Shown piece by piece: positions 1-27,499 of a stretch of DNA of 64,000 nt. Source of the DNA: Glandiceps talaboti. Taxonomy: Eukaryota; Hemichordata; Enteropneusta; Spengelidae. Each line of letters begins with the position of its first letter. Position 1 is the first letter of the stretch. Where the stretch lies: assembly GCF_964340395.1 (NCBI RefSeq), contig NC_135556.1:13760410-13824409 (forward strand), in the 5' to 3' direction. The notes beneath the pieces are model-generated. The model saw nothing but the letters and a program-made list of their open reading frames with translations. It was not told the origin of the DNA and did no database searches. The translations under genes and the position numbers were made by a program.

Positions 1-288
1 ACACTGCCTGGGTTTTACATGACAATGGACGACCATTCACATAAGCAGTGTACACAAATTTGTTGGGTTTTATTTGTTGTTGACAATGTACAGACTATGT
101 CGCAAGCCTTCGATTTTGACACAATTTGCCCTTTTGGTTTTTCATTGGCTACTCCCGTTTCCCAGTAGACAGACATTGGTGATTTTAAAGATTTTAGTTC
201 AACGTCTGATTTCGCTTTGGAAAATCTGATAGCCAAACAACATTTTCACTATAGTTCCGATCGCGATCGAGTTACTGCTACTGCTTAG

Positions 289-718
289 TAAAAATGTGGC
301 GTCGGTGTTAAAGCCAACCTATGATAACACTCACAAATGCCCAAAGATGATCGGAACAATTGGTGGACGGATCAGGAATGCCTCGGCTAACGATATGAGA
401 AACCAAGCTAAATATATTTATATTTTGATTGACGGCGACACTGGTGGAGCTGTGCAGGAGTGTGAAATAGTCTACATGCGACGAGTAGACAAACCGACTT
501 GTAAACTCGTGGTGACTTTATTTAGTGGCAGAGAAGGAAGTTCAACTAAACACGCACATGCCGATAATGGTGTGAGTGTGACAAAACTAAATGTGACAAA
601 GTTGATGAAAGTTGGAACAGAAACTTATTGGATTTGGAGCAGATCGAAACTGGAACGTATACACTTTACACAGGGACGAAGTAGGGCAATAATACCGTAT
701 CACTTCACTACATATTAA
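289..718 (+). CDS. Probable terminal exon of an unknown upstream gene
   Basis: An open frame runs from an AG at 287-288 to a TAA at 716-718, about 142 residues. There is no convincing in-frame ATG at the front, so it reads as a last exon entered by splicing rather than as a whole gene. The product is beta-rich in look, with alternating hydrophobic residues (KYIYILIDGDTGG near the first third, CKLVVTLFSG in the middle) and a WIW triplet near the end. I do not recognise the family. An AATAAA at 1179-1184 could be its poly(A) signal. It could instead be an upstream exon of gene A, but no good donor puts it in phase with the exon at 1449. The acceptor tract is weak. Confidence 0.4.
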
Positions 719-1448
719 AATGGTTAACCTGTTACGATGCTCACCATAAAGTATGTGTAATTTTCTGATGCGTAATAGTAATGTTATGATGATTGGAATT
801 TCGGTTATTATTTGCCATAGAAACGGGTGTACATATCCCGGGTATGTAGGGTATCACGAAAGCTGAGTGACGTCGAGGATGGCAAGTTTTCCTGTGCTGA
901 GAATAGGCGGTGGGCATTTGAACAACATTTTTGACAAATAACTTTCACTGGGACTTGAAAAATCACAGATATAGAGCTACATTTCTTGCATAAATCATGA
1001 CGTTGCAATACTGCCCTTACGGAAGGCATTCAGTTTAAATCTGGTTAGATAATATTTTTAACGCGAGTCTTTCGATTGCTACATTTAAGAATTCCATGCA
1101 GGCAAATTGTACCACGTGGATGTATGTGGTATGCATGCCAATGCTTGACGTACTATATAGTAGCATTTCCGTATAGCTAATAAATGACACTCAAAGACTG
1201 TGAATAATGATTCGCCATGATATTTTTCTCATAGTTAATTGCAATTGGAAATTAAATCGAGGACGCGTTTCGCCGAAAGGTGGAATGTTCGATTGACCTA
1301 GTAGTAGTAGTAGACGTGTGAAATTATTCAGTTATGTGATATGAACCCATTAAATTTTTAAAGAGCAGATTCCTTAGCAAATGCACATTCCTTGATATTG
1401 TTATATTTTTAAAATACTTATTCGCAGTGATGTTTTTCTTGATTACAG
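719..1448 (+). other. Probable 3' UTR and spacer before gene A
   Basis: No coding frame is visible here. AATAAA at 1179-1184 lies about 460 bases after the preceding stop, and a polypyrimidine-bearing acceptor leads into the exon at 1449. Confidence 0.35.
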
Positions 1449-16811
<15,363 letters not shown>

Positions 16812-16829
16812 ATGTAATAGTTCAATCCA

Positions 16830-16905
16830 ATTAGGCCAGAAAATATTTTAAAAAGCTGTTCAACAGGCCCAACCTACCCATATTTTTGGTATTTCAATTG
16901 TTTTT
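16830..16905 (-). repeat. Fragment of the 56.8 kb hAT-like family
   Basis: TTAGGCCAGAAAATATTTT and AAGCTGTTCAACAGGCC lie in inverse order to GGTTGAACAGCTTTTTC...TCTGGCCTAA at about 57775-57810. It sits in the probable 3' UTR of gene A. Confidence 0.6.
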
Positions 16906-16940
16906 GAAAAAAACCATAACACTTTGTTTCAAAATTAAGG

Positions 16941-17310
16941 GAGTCATGATGGGCGAATGATTAGAGTCGCCGACCTGGAATCTACAGGTTCGAGCCCCAT
17001 CGCTGCCGTTTGTTTCTGAGTGGCTAAAGTCCTTGGGGCAAGATTTGAACTACGACTGTGCCTAAGTCAACCCAGCTGTATAATTGGGGACCTGGTAGGA
17101 TAGAGATTGCAATATGAATGCTTTAATCCTATGCGCTTATAAAGGCTACAATGCATTGTATATATGCTTCCCAGGGAGTTGAGGAGGTGTAAAAGGCCAT
17201 TGTGTCACTATAGACCCATGCCAGGGGTAATAATTGTAGAGCGCTTTGAGTGCAAAGTTTGAAAGTGGAATATATAAAAATCAACAGTAGTATTATTAAT
17301 AATGTGATTG
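16941..17310 (+). mobile_element. tRNA-derived SINE
   Basis: The head reads GATGGGCGAATGATTAGAG (A-box-like), then GGTTCGAGCCC (B box). A central body carries AACCCAGCTGTATAATTGGGG and the tail has GAGCGCTTTGAGTGC and TATTATTAAT repeats, a LINE-type tail. A second copy is on the minus strand at 36640-36898. Confidence 0.85.
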
Positions 17311-17336
17311 GTTAGGTTACCCATTGGATAATTTTA

Positions 17337-17960
17337 TTAGCCCCCAAAGGACGAAGCCCGACGGGGGCTACTACGTTAGGCTCCGTTCGTTCGTCTGTCC
17401 GTCCTTCCGTCCGTCCGTCCGTCCGTCCGTCCGTATCAACATGTATCTCCAATATGCATGTGCCAATTTTAACCAAATCTGTACAGATGTCAGATGTTAT
17501 GCACGTCGCTTGGTTTTAAAACCCTCGCGACAATAGCGAAATGGCGGCCATATTTATCGTAAATAATCACACTTTGCACAATAACTCTTGAAGTTTAACA
17601 GATAGAGACCTCATTCAAGTTTCTTCACCTATATATGTTATCAATCATGAGCTTTTTAATTCTTCAAGGTCAAATAGCTATATTATTGTCAAAGTTTGTA
17701 TGTATATCTCTGATATGCATGGACTGATTTCAACCAAACCTTGTACAAATGTCAGATGCTATAGTCTACATATACACATCACTTTGTTTCACAACCCCCA
17801 TGATAACGGCAAATTGGCGGCCATATTTGTCATAAATATTCACATTTTGGCCAATAACTCTTGATGCTTAACAGATAGAGATCCTATTCAAGTCCCTTCG
17901 TCGTGGTTATAAATGATGAACTTTCTAATGATACACTGACTTTTCACCTTGACCCTCATC
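17337..17960 (+). repeat. Element fragment with (CCGT)n and a ~258-bp tandem pair
   Basis: It begins with a CCCCCAAAGGACGAAGCCCG stem whose complement CGGGGGCT follows. Next come CCGT units (about 17395-17433). Units at about 17442-17700 and 17701-17958 share ATATGCATG, GTCAGATG, GGCGGCCATATTT, ATAACTCTTGA, TTAACAGATAGAGA and CAAATAGCTAT in order. Confidence 0.75.
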
Positions 17961-19722
17961 TTCAGGGCCAAATAGCTATGTCTTCCTATTTTGAAATCAT
18001 TAAGATAATATAAATATTAATGCTAATGTGCCGGAAATTGTCAAGGATCTACACATAATAGGGAAGAAATGAACAACCCTTTCAGGTGTTGTCAGTGTAT
18101 CTTTTTGATTGCCTTTTAAAGGCCATGCCATAGTAGTTGTCTTTTTTGAACTGACAGCCTGCGACCTAATGTACAAACCAAAGAACTTGTTGTAGTCACT
18201 AAACGAAATACTTCTTCTTCTTTTTTTTTTGGGGGGGGGTGGGCTATGTCTGACTTAGAGAGATAGTTAATATGTTTTAAGTGTTCAACAAGTAGATATA
18301 TTAAGGCACAGAGCACCTTTGCTATCAAGCCTGACAAGAGTGATGTGTTACCTGTCTGTTGAATGACTTAGTTAGGCGGCTCGATGTTTTTAACGTCTGA
18401 CACAGCATTTCTTGTTACAAATCCTATAATCAAAATGCAGACATTGATAGAGCGCAAGAATGTACAATGCTACATTTTATCACACTGAACACGAATTATA
18501 TCACAGTCGGACGAAACAAGGAAGAATCAGAGAGAAAACGTTTGTTTGTATTCACTGTGGTATATTATTGTAATATTTCATGTGCGTGCGTGTTATAAAT
18601 GCCTTTTTTTGTTTGTGAAATTCGTAACAAAAATAGTTTGGTGAGATGTAAATACATGGTGTGATGCCTAACTATTTCTTGTTTTATTATACGTACATTA
18701 TATCGTGTGAATTGTAAATAAATTAATGTCATATAAAATACAATTTAGCTGGTCGGCACTAATATATCAGCATCCGCAGTGTTTTTATGGAAATACCAGT
18801 AACCGTTTGTTAGAAAGTATTACATATTTGTTTTTGTCTAGCATCTAGTAACATATCCAGAAAACGATCGAATTTTGTCGACAGGAGAAGCAAGCAGTGA
18901 CACTTTTTATTGCGATAAGTTGTCAATACAAGGGGATAGGTAATGATAACTAAACGTAATTCTTCACACACTACGTGTTGTTGGTGAGTGTGAAAATAAC
19001 ATGTACGTGTACAAGTAACCAGATGAAGTAATTTACATGTACGTAATTTCAGAGACACGTTGTAAAACCAATTATGCCATTATTACTGAATGAAATCATT
19101 TAAATGTGTTAACTATTTGGATTCCTATTTTAAAAATATATTAGACACAAATGTATATTACAATCGATCGTTATATTTCAAGCTTGTCACTTTGTAATGT
19201 AATGGAATAGGCTAAAATATATACGAAGTCTTTAAATTGAAGCCAATTTCTGTGACAAATCATTGCTGTGTTTTTTCTTTCATGAGTATGGGGAATTAAT
19301 GTATTAAAGTGATGACAAACGATGTTGTATTCATCATGTGTGATATGGTATTCATTCGACAAATCTAACCTTAATTATCTTCCGAAAAGTGCGCAGATCG
19401 TGCTACATCTCATGAAGATTCATGTATTAATACTATTAGATAGAAGCTGAGATATCCCGAGATATTTTCCGATTTCAATTTTCTGTAATAAATTGGTCAG
19501 GTTTCAACTGATTGTAAATAAACTGTTCCGTATAACTACTTTTAATGGTTTCAAAGACATTGATCATTGTTCTGTGTTTGTCAGGTCAAATATTTTTCAG
19601 CAAATATTTGACAAAGATAATGTCTGTTTCCGATAACATGACTACATGGGGTAGGTACTATAGGTTGGGATTTTATTAGCACAACTTAACTATAGACATG
19701 GTGCTGTGTCTGTCCATCTGCC

Positions 19723-19768
<46 letters not shown>

Positions 19769-20975
19769 AGGTAAAATGTATCCCTGTCTGTCTTGTGAAT
19801 AATGCACGTGATTTTGATATTGAACTTTAAATCTCAAACTACTGGGGATGAAATTTGGTTATGATTCTAAAAGGATTAGTATGCAAATTTTGAGTGGGTC
19901 ATACTTACATAACTTGCCCTTGCAACCATATCAACGATTCCACACCCTTAGCAACAGTTATATGATAGTGTTTATTGCAAAATAAATATAACAATTAAAT
20001 GATAATGTTTATTGCAAATATAACGACAGGGATGGGTAGTAATATGCAAATGTCCCTGGCAACAAGACAACAGCCATACCAGCAGTTAGACGATGGCGTA
20101 TATTGCATATATATATCACCGTGGATGGGTAGGCATGGGAATAAATCATCAAACGATGTATGCAAGTATGCCTAGCAACAAGACCACAGACTCATAATAG
20201 AAAATATAACTTTACTGTCAACACTTGTGCTACAACGCCATTGGTGCTTTATTTAACTTTAGACAGAGTCTTATTTTAATTACCTCGACACAACCGTCAA
20301 GATACTCGTCGGTGACAGTTAATAGAAAAAGTAAATGAAGACAACGATGTGATTCAGAAGTACACAAACACACCATGCAGACTGTGCTGTTGTAGACTGA
20401 AAAAACATGGTTTCTCTCTCGAATGTTATTTCAAAAGTAACCAAATCTACAGGGAAACAAAAGTAAATTGTCATAATTATACCTGTTTGCATGTAAACAA
20501 TGTTTAGAGTCGGTGGCTTAAACTAGGGTCGGTCTGGTTATCGGAAACACAGCATTTATTTTATTTGGACTAATTAAATATCATGCTATAGCCCATAACA
20601 TCGCGTTAGTTAGGATTGGAAAAATCATTTACTGATCTGATCCGAGGGGTTTTATAGCATATAGGTGTACTGGACCATATATTGACTAATTAACTTGAAA
20701 CCACATTTTAGGATCAGTTATTGGAAAGTAAAGTGGACCAATTCAAGGTCAATTTAGGTAATCCATTGGTACGGCGTATGTTTGTGTACGTACCCTGCCT
20801 GACCGAAGTCCTTGAAAGGTAAACGCAGGTAACGTCCTGTCGTGTTAAAAATTGACCTATCAGGTCAGGTCAGGCCACCTGGGATCAGGTTTCTCCAAGT
20901 TAAGATTTGCTTATGTATGGTCCAAGACACACTTTAGCACCTGTTGTACACTGGTACCAGTCCATTTGGAGATTT
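17961..20975. other. Noncoding, no gene recognised
   Basis: AT-rich spacer. A (GT)n run lies at about 19727-19762. Copies of a phrase around CAACAAGACAACAG and CTAGCAACAAGACCACAG (about 20055, 20170) suggest old repeats. I see no frame with splice support. Confidence 0.5.
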
Positions 20976-20991
20976 GTTGTTGTTGTTGTTG

Positions 20992-21043
<52 letters not shown>

Positions 21044-21084
21044 GGTGGTGGTGGTGGTGGTGCTGCTGCTGCTGCTGCTGCTCC

Positions 21085-21132
<48 letters not shown>

Positions 21133-21175
21133 AGTAGTAGTAGTAGTAGTAGTAGTAGTTATTGTTGTTGTTATT
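20976..21175. repeat. Trinucleotide array (GTT)n-(GGT)n-(GCT)n-(GTT)n-(GTA)n
   Basis: A 200-base block in which the trinucleotide changes by single substitutions from block to block, consistent with expansion of mutated units. All apparent frames across it are artefacts of the repeat. Confidence 0.97.
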
Positions 21176-23370
21176 ATCATTGTCATTGTTTGGTCTCATA
21201 ATCTTAAAAATGTTTTTAATTCGTCATTTATTTCAAATTCTGTGAAGGAAAATGTAATCATTTCATAAAATAATTCATATCACAGGAAAGATTGTCGACT
21301 GATACAAGTCTATGGGCTATACACGATCTCACCACTTTTCCCAATCATCCATTGAGATGACTATTTCACACAAAGGAAAAAGCAAACATTTTTGTTTCAA
21401 ATACTTATTTGATGGAAAATTTAGACCTGAGCAGTGATTAACCATCTATCCTGTTTGAACGATATACTTTTAAAACGTTATAACCTATGTAACCATCATA
21501 GACTATCGACACGCAGAATATCACCCAACCTACAACAGAAGCATACTTAATAAGGTCATGTACCTGCCATATTTATGGCAGCATGTATTATTTGTGTATA
21601 TAATTTGGGTATATATCTTAATTGTTATGGTACTAATTGTAAGCATTTTAGTGTACGTTTCGGGTGATGTACTATGATGTTATCGTCATCATTTCGAATT
21701 ACATCTACAAACGTGGGTCAAATGTCACCATTAACAAGGACCCCGCATGAGAGCCCAAGTTTTGACCAAGTTGGGAAAAATATGAAAAACAATTCAACAT
21801 TTCGTGAAGTTTATAAAACTACACCTGCTTTCAATAGTTGGGTTATAAAAAAAAACGAACGAAATTGTATCATTTTCTAAGCATTCTGATACCCCCTAAA
21901 ATTGTGTGAATGTAGAAATCGATCGGCATTAGCATTTTACTTATTTTTTTCGATTTCGATTTCAACCTGTTTATCTTGCTAAGACCTTTTCAACGATACA
22001 AGTTACAGGCTCTTAGAAATGACAGAGATAATCGCGAATTACCAATTTTTAAAGTCAAAACTAAGGAAAACAAATTGAAAGCCATAGTAGGGACATATGA
22101 CCTGATATTTCCATTCACAGTTGTTTCGTTTCCTTTCGTTTCGTTCCCTTTAGTTTAGTCGAATATCATAAGCCGTTTTACGGAGTGTCTATGTCGAGTA
22201 GTGCGGACCAGTGTTGTGGTCTGGTGTTAGTTGAGGTATTCGGACCGTAGTGTGTAAGGTCTGGTATTATAAAAGTGAACTGTATTGCTTTTGATGATGG
22301 AAAATAAAGTACGGTTGATGTGTTGAATTGCATACAAATTTGTCAAATGTTGTTTTATTGACACTGGCTGTGGGACTTCAACCCCGCAGCGATGACTCGC
22401 TCTAAAAAAAATGAGCAGCAGGAACCCATCATGGTAAAATTGCACATTTGTACACGTCCATAGGAGATAGTCTTATTGGCTGGGAATAGACAGGGAGATT
22501 GTGACATTGGTATCAGTGGTTTGTATATTTTGTTGAGTTTAGAGAAAATCGATATTTTCGCCAGCAGTCTTATATTCAAGTTTATATCTATATATATAAG
22601 TAAATTTTACCGTCGACAAACTTGAAAGCAGCGTGTTTGTGTATTTATCAATGTGACCTTCGTAATGGCTACAGTAAGAATTATATATATGATGCGAATG
22701 GTACATATGGCGTGATTTCTTTTCCTGTAAAGAGGAGATTTCAAAGTGACCCTGTAGACTTTAGCGAACAAAGTCAAAAGACACCATTTAGACAAGTACA
22801 TCTTCGCTGATAGAAAGTGCTTTCCAATTTGATGACTACTCACCCGCATGTGTAATCCACTTGGTACCAAAGCTTAATGAGGACACAGGAGTTGGCTATT
22901 TTCCATGTGAGAAAAAAATCACATAAAAAAACACTCCCATGGTAAAAACTGAAGAAAAAAACTACTCCTGAGGTAAACAAATATAATAAGCTATAAAATA
23001 CTATGCATTGGGTAGGTACGAATGACGTATGGACACATGGTGAAAAAAAACCATAATCGCGTAAGGTATTTCTGTATAGTTGTGCGGTACCACACGTATC
23101 ACGTACAATGTATCTGTCTGTAGTCACATGTACGGCTAATGCACACGGCCGTCTAACTCACCAATCATGTTAAAAGAGCATCTCAAAATCTAAGTCGTCC
23201 AAGTAAATATGAAAATTTGTTAAATGATTGCCACGGAGCAGCATCCTGCCACCCTATACTTGATTGAAGCAGAAGGAAACTGGAGTACCCGGGGAAAACC
23301 TGAGTTGTTCGGCAGGGTCATACTGAGCACCAACCTATACCTGTCACATTGGTTAATTATTTGTTTTTAT
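21176..23370. other. Noncoding, no gene recognised
   Basis: Scattered short frames only, none with splice signals or composition that I trust. A TATAAAAG-AATAAA pair near 22267-22312 was noted but has no partner. Confidence 0.4.
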
Positions 23371-23374
23371 CAAC

Positions 23375-23465
23375 CCCGGGTTCGAACCAAAACTGTATAC
23401 ATAAGAGGCGTACGAGTTACATGTCCACTGTACGGTAACCGCTCGACCAACAACGACCCGACAGT
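23375..23465 (-). mobile_element. tRNA-like SINE head, degenerate
   Basis: On the minus strand TGGTCGAGCGG (A box, at 23439-23449) is followed about 50 bases on by GGTTCGAACCC (B box, about 23378-23388). The T-stem pairs only through wobbles and the acceptor stem does not close, so this is a pol III-type relic and not a tRNA gene. Confidence 0.5.
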
Positions 23466-23499
23466 CTTGGAATTGGAAACTATGAACGTGTTAGAAGGA

Positions 23500-25920
23500 A
23501 AAGTTGACAGTGAATCACTTGGAACAAATGTTAGAAAGTGAGTGTTTTTTTCTTTGTAAACAGTCGCCGTTCTGGCCCTGCAATTCTACACTTGAATTGT
23601 CTTGCTGAGGTGATCTGAAGACATGGTGAATACGCCCGTGTCACTTTGGTTCTTACCGTTTGATTGGTCGAACGCTGCTTAGCCCATGGTAGGACTGGTT
23701 GAGATAAATGAAGTCATTGTAAGAACGGATAGAGAATATTGTCATTTTTATTTAAGCAGCATATCTACCTTGCTCTATTAGTTTCTTTAGAAGCCATTCA
23801 CGTTTCCATGATACAAATAGATTATCTATGCGTGAACACATATACATTCAGGGAATTAATTAGTCTATGTTTGACTTCACAGACTACAGCTACAATTTAA
23901 ACGTTGCGCGCCTTTTTACCTGACAGGATTTTACAGATCTCTCACCAAGAACCAGAGCATCGTTTACAATATTTAGGATTATTCATTGCCCCGACTCCTC
24001 GTAGATTTTTGACTTGGATATCTCTTGCAAATAATTCGGTATGATTACAGCAGGTTTCGACCTCATTTACCACACAGTTCTCTCGCCTGTTTTCCTATTT
24101 CACTTCTCTGTTTTGCAATTGGTTCCGTAACTATATATTTTTATAATCTGATAAATAATTTTATGAAGGGCAAGGGGGTACTCGATTTGCTTTATTTACT
24201 GAAAATGAAGTCTACCATACTTGTCCTTTATGTTCGCTTTTGTTTACTAATACGTTGCCTTCCTTCTTGGATTGTATTTTGTAGATAATTCATGTCGGGG
24301 GGGGGGGGGTCCAAATGTTTGACAACAACGAAACGTCTTCTTGATATTTTGAGATCGACTATTGTTTTTTGCTATTGTCGCCTCTCTAACAAATAGGCTT
24401 AAACTGGATTTTTCTAATATTTTTTTAAATCACGCGAATCGTGATTTTCTATCAGGGAGTGTTATTTCAAACATTATACCAAGTTCAAATTTGTCTGACT
24501 TCAACTAAAGGGCCGGGGACTGTGCGTCGCAATTTAAGATTATATTATTTTATAGTTTTTTTATCTAGAAATTAACTTATTTGTATAATTAGACCGATTC
24601 CTTTCACCGTAAATAGTGTTTTGAGGTAAAAGAGACCCGATTCTGCATCTGCGGATGATAGCTAACCTCTGAATTTTGGCACCTATCTTGATAATTCTCT
24701 GGTGATGAAAAGTGGACCAAATCAAGTACCAACATTTGCAAGGTATGTATTTAAACGTGTTGATCTTAAATCATGTACTAACGTTTTATTCGTGTCTTTA
24801 ATTTGATATTCAAATTATTAAGCTAAGGAGTCAAACATTGATGTTTTCAAATGCCGTTTTGTGATCTTGAAATACCAAACATGTGTATAAACTGTGATGA
24901 ATGAGTAATGTAATCAGTAACGCCTATTGGGCAGTTACAGTAGTGGGGTGTGGTGGACGAAAAATAATTGCTGTACACACTGCAAATGCAATTATTTGTA
25001 ATCAAATGAAAGTACAGTTGTTCATGAAACATTTTCTCAAATGTTCACCCAATACCTGACTTATTCAAAATATTTCTTTATTCTATCCATGGTTGAATAG
25101 CTGTACTTGTACAGTGTAACGGAATTTCTGAAATACTGAAAATTCATGGACAAAAAGGCGACCATAACAGATTCCTCATCATACACTGACTTTGAGATTA
25201 AGGGAGATACAAAGTATGTTAGTGTATACAGACGGAAATTTGAAAAATAATTCTGTAAATTGTATACCTATATTTAAATAAACAATAATACCTGCGTGAC
25301 AAAATCTGTAGGTTATATTTTGTGCATTTTTTTACATGCAACTACAACAGACAAAAAATATGGTTTAGTTTTAAATTTTGCAAACTCATTCCCTTTCTAA
25401 AGTCAAGGCTACGCTCTACTAAATTTGTGTGTTTAGCCTGATACAACAAATTATAATGCTAAATTGTATAATTATGTGTGCTATGATGAATATCGTTACA
25501 GAGGGCGCTCTCACACGTTGCGTTCACTTGATTCCTTTGTTTATATGTGCACCATCTGTCTTCTCCTATTTTATTTCTTAGTAAAAGATGAATAATGACA
25601 TCCAAAGCTACCGTTTGAATAATTCTCATTACAAAAAGACAATTAGTTATTTTCTTTAAGTATTGTCGGGAAGAATCCTCATTCGGTATTTAAAAAAAGA
25701 CAAGTTGTATAAATCATGCTCTTTGAAGCTCGGAGCTTGAGTTACTGCTTACTTTAAATTTGTACTACAATATGATGTAGATTCTAGATATTAAGAGATA
25801 CCACTGAAGTTATAAAGCTGTTTCCCATATACCTTAGTGAAACTAGTTTTGTTTCATGCTAATCAAAAATTAGTTATTTTCCATTATGATAATTATTAAC
25901 TTGATTTTGTTTTTGAAAAG
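23500..25920. other. Noncoding, no gene recognised
   Basis: AT-rich spacer with a G run at about 24297-24310. No exon or element could be supported. Confidence 0.4.
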
Positions 25921-25925
25921 GTTGC

Positions 25926-26472
25926 CGTTATACTATAAAGTTATATAATGACTTTATATGGTACTGCACTTGTAAATTGTTAACACCAGTATATCGAACT
26001 CAAAAATAAACAAGACTTCTACAAAATGCTTTCATAAATTATTGTGAAGTATATCGGTGAGGATCGGAAGGGAGCGAGAGCCCTCTGTCGTTTAAGGTCC
26101 AATTGCATCACTCAAACACAGTGACTGTGAATGTACGCGTCTTATATACGGACATGTTTGTCCTCAGTAACTTGGAGTTATTGCATTGAAGTTTGTCATT
26201 TTTGATATCAGAATAAGGACAACAGCTTGCCGGAAGCTTAGAAGTTGCCACGGAGCAATCTGGGTCTGAGTCACAGTGAACCAATCAAAGGCAAGTGTGA
26301 GTTTAAGGTGAGTCACAGTTAACAAACTAAGGGCTAGCCTCGTATCTAGCTGTGTGGGATTTTGACTATCGCCTCCGAACATGAAAAGCCGTTTCCTTTT
26401 TCAGTTCGATATACTGGGGTTAACAATTTATATGCACATTACCATATAAAGTCATTATATAACTTTGTCGAT
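25926..26472. repeat. Short inverted repeat around a ~390-bp centre
   Basis: ATAATGACTTTATATGGTA and CCAGTATATCGAACTC near 25946-26005 reappear inverted near 26403-26460. The outer part of the right arm is shared with the left edge of the foldback element at 27450. Confidence 0.7.
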
Positions 26473-26750
26473 CAGACAACCAACGACTGAAAAGTGTTCC
26501 TATACTAACAATTTGATGTACGGTTGCCATGTTGATTATAGGTCGAGTTTTTCCCCATGGAGTAAAATAATAGGTTGAATTTGTGATTACATTGAGCCAC
26601 CGATTTTAGGGTGCGGACCCAAATATTAATTTGGTTGGATATATTGTATCATTATCAAGTGTACAGCTACACAATATCGTTTAACTACAGGTGATTCAAT
26701 ACTGTTCAGGGTGTGCAATATTCCAAGTAAGCCATTATATATATCATGCA
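26465..26750 (+). repeat. Extra copy of the 27.5 kb foldback arm
   Basis: GATCAGACAACCAACGA, GTGTTCCTATACTAACAATT and TTTTAGGGTGCGGACCCAAA match the arm at about 27505-27740 in order and orientation. Confidence 0.8.
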
Positions 26751-27117
26751 ACATGAAAAAAGAAAAAAAGAAATACTCTAAACATTTATATTTAGGTGCG
26801 CTTCCATGTCCCAGTTGCTTCTAATCACGTCCGGGGTAATCAGTGGATGCCAATGACGTCATCTCGTAGTAGTTGTATTTAAAAAAAATACGCAGTAAGA
26901 TTTTCTTGCGCCTTCTTTTTATTCTCATGGCTTAATTAAAGTAAAAAAACTGTAAAGAAAACTAATGATTTAAAAAGAACAAGACATTCTTAAAGTGAGA
27001 GATAACCTGATTATTAGTATGATAATTAGATGAAAAACATTCGAAAAATCATATTAAAATCTATCTCCTCGACAACCTGATTTCTGGATGAAAATTGTCG
27101 CATTCCTGATCTGCTGG

Positions 27118-27319
<202 letters not shown>

Positions 27320-27499
27320 TACATTTTTTGATTGATGCATTGGGCATTGGGCCTTGCACGTTAGGCTCTCGCTCCCCCATCCCCGATTCTCACGGATATG
27401 TCACACTGAGTGACATAATTTATTAAAGCATTTTGTAGATGTTCTGTTTATTTTTGAGTTCGATGTACTGGGGTTAAGGCACAGAACCATATAAAGTAA

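Noticed and set aside
821-841. A 21-base segment with a good acceptor and GTATGT donor
   Set aside because: It would be phase-neutral and feed the exon at 1449, but it is very short, and I found no upstream exon ending in the needed phase.
20852-21268. Polyvaline, polyasparagine and polythreonine frames on both strands
   Set aside because: Trinucleotide repeat translated in all frames.
22190-22400. A TATAAAAG and AATAAA pair that looked like a solo LTR
   Set aside because: No second copy, no paired ends and no target duplication in the window.
22622-22810. A 62-codon + frame with protein-like composition
   Set aside because: No acceptor, donor or homologous neighbour, and an antisense frame of similar length covers it.
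23375-23465. A functional tRNA gene on the minus strand
   Set aside because: A and B boxes are good but the acceptor and T stems do not pair properly; kept as a SINE-like relic.
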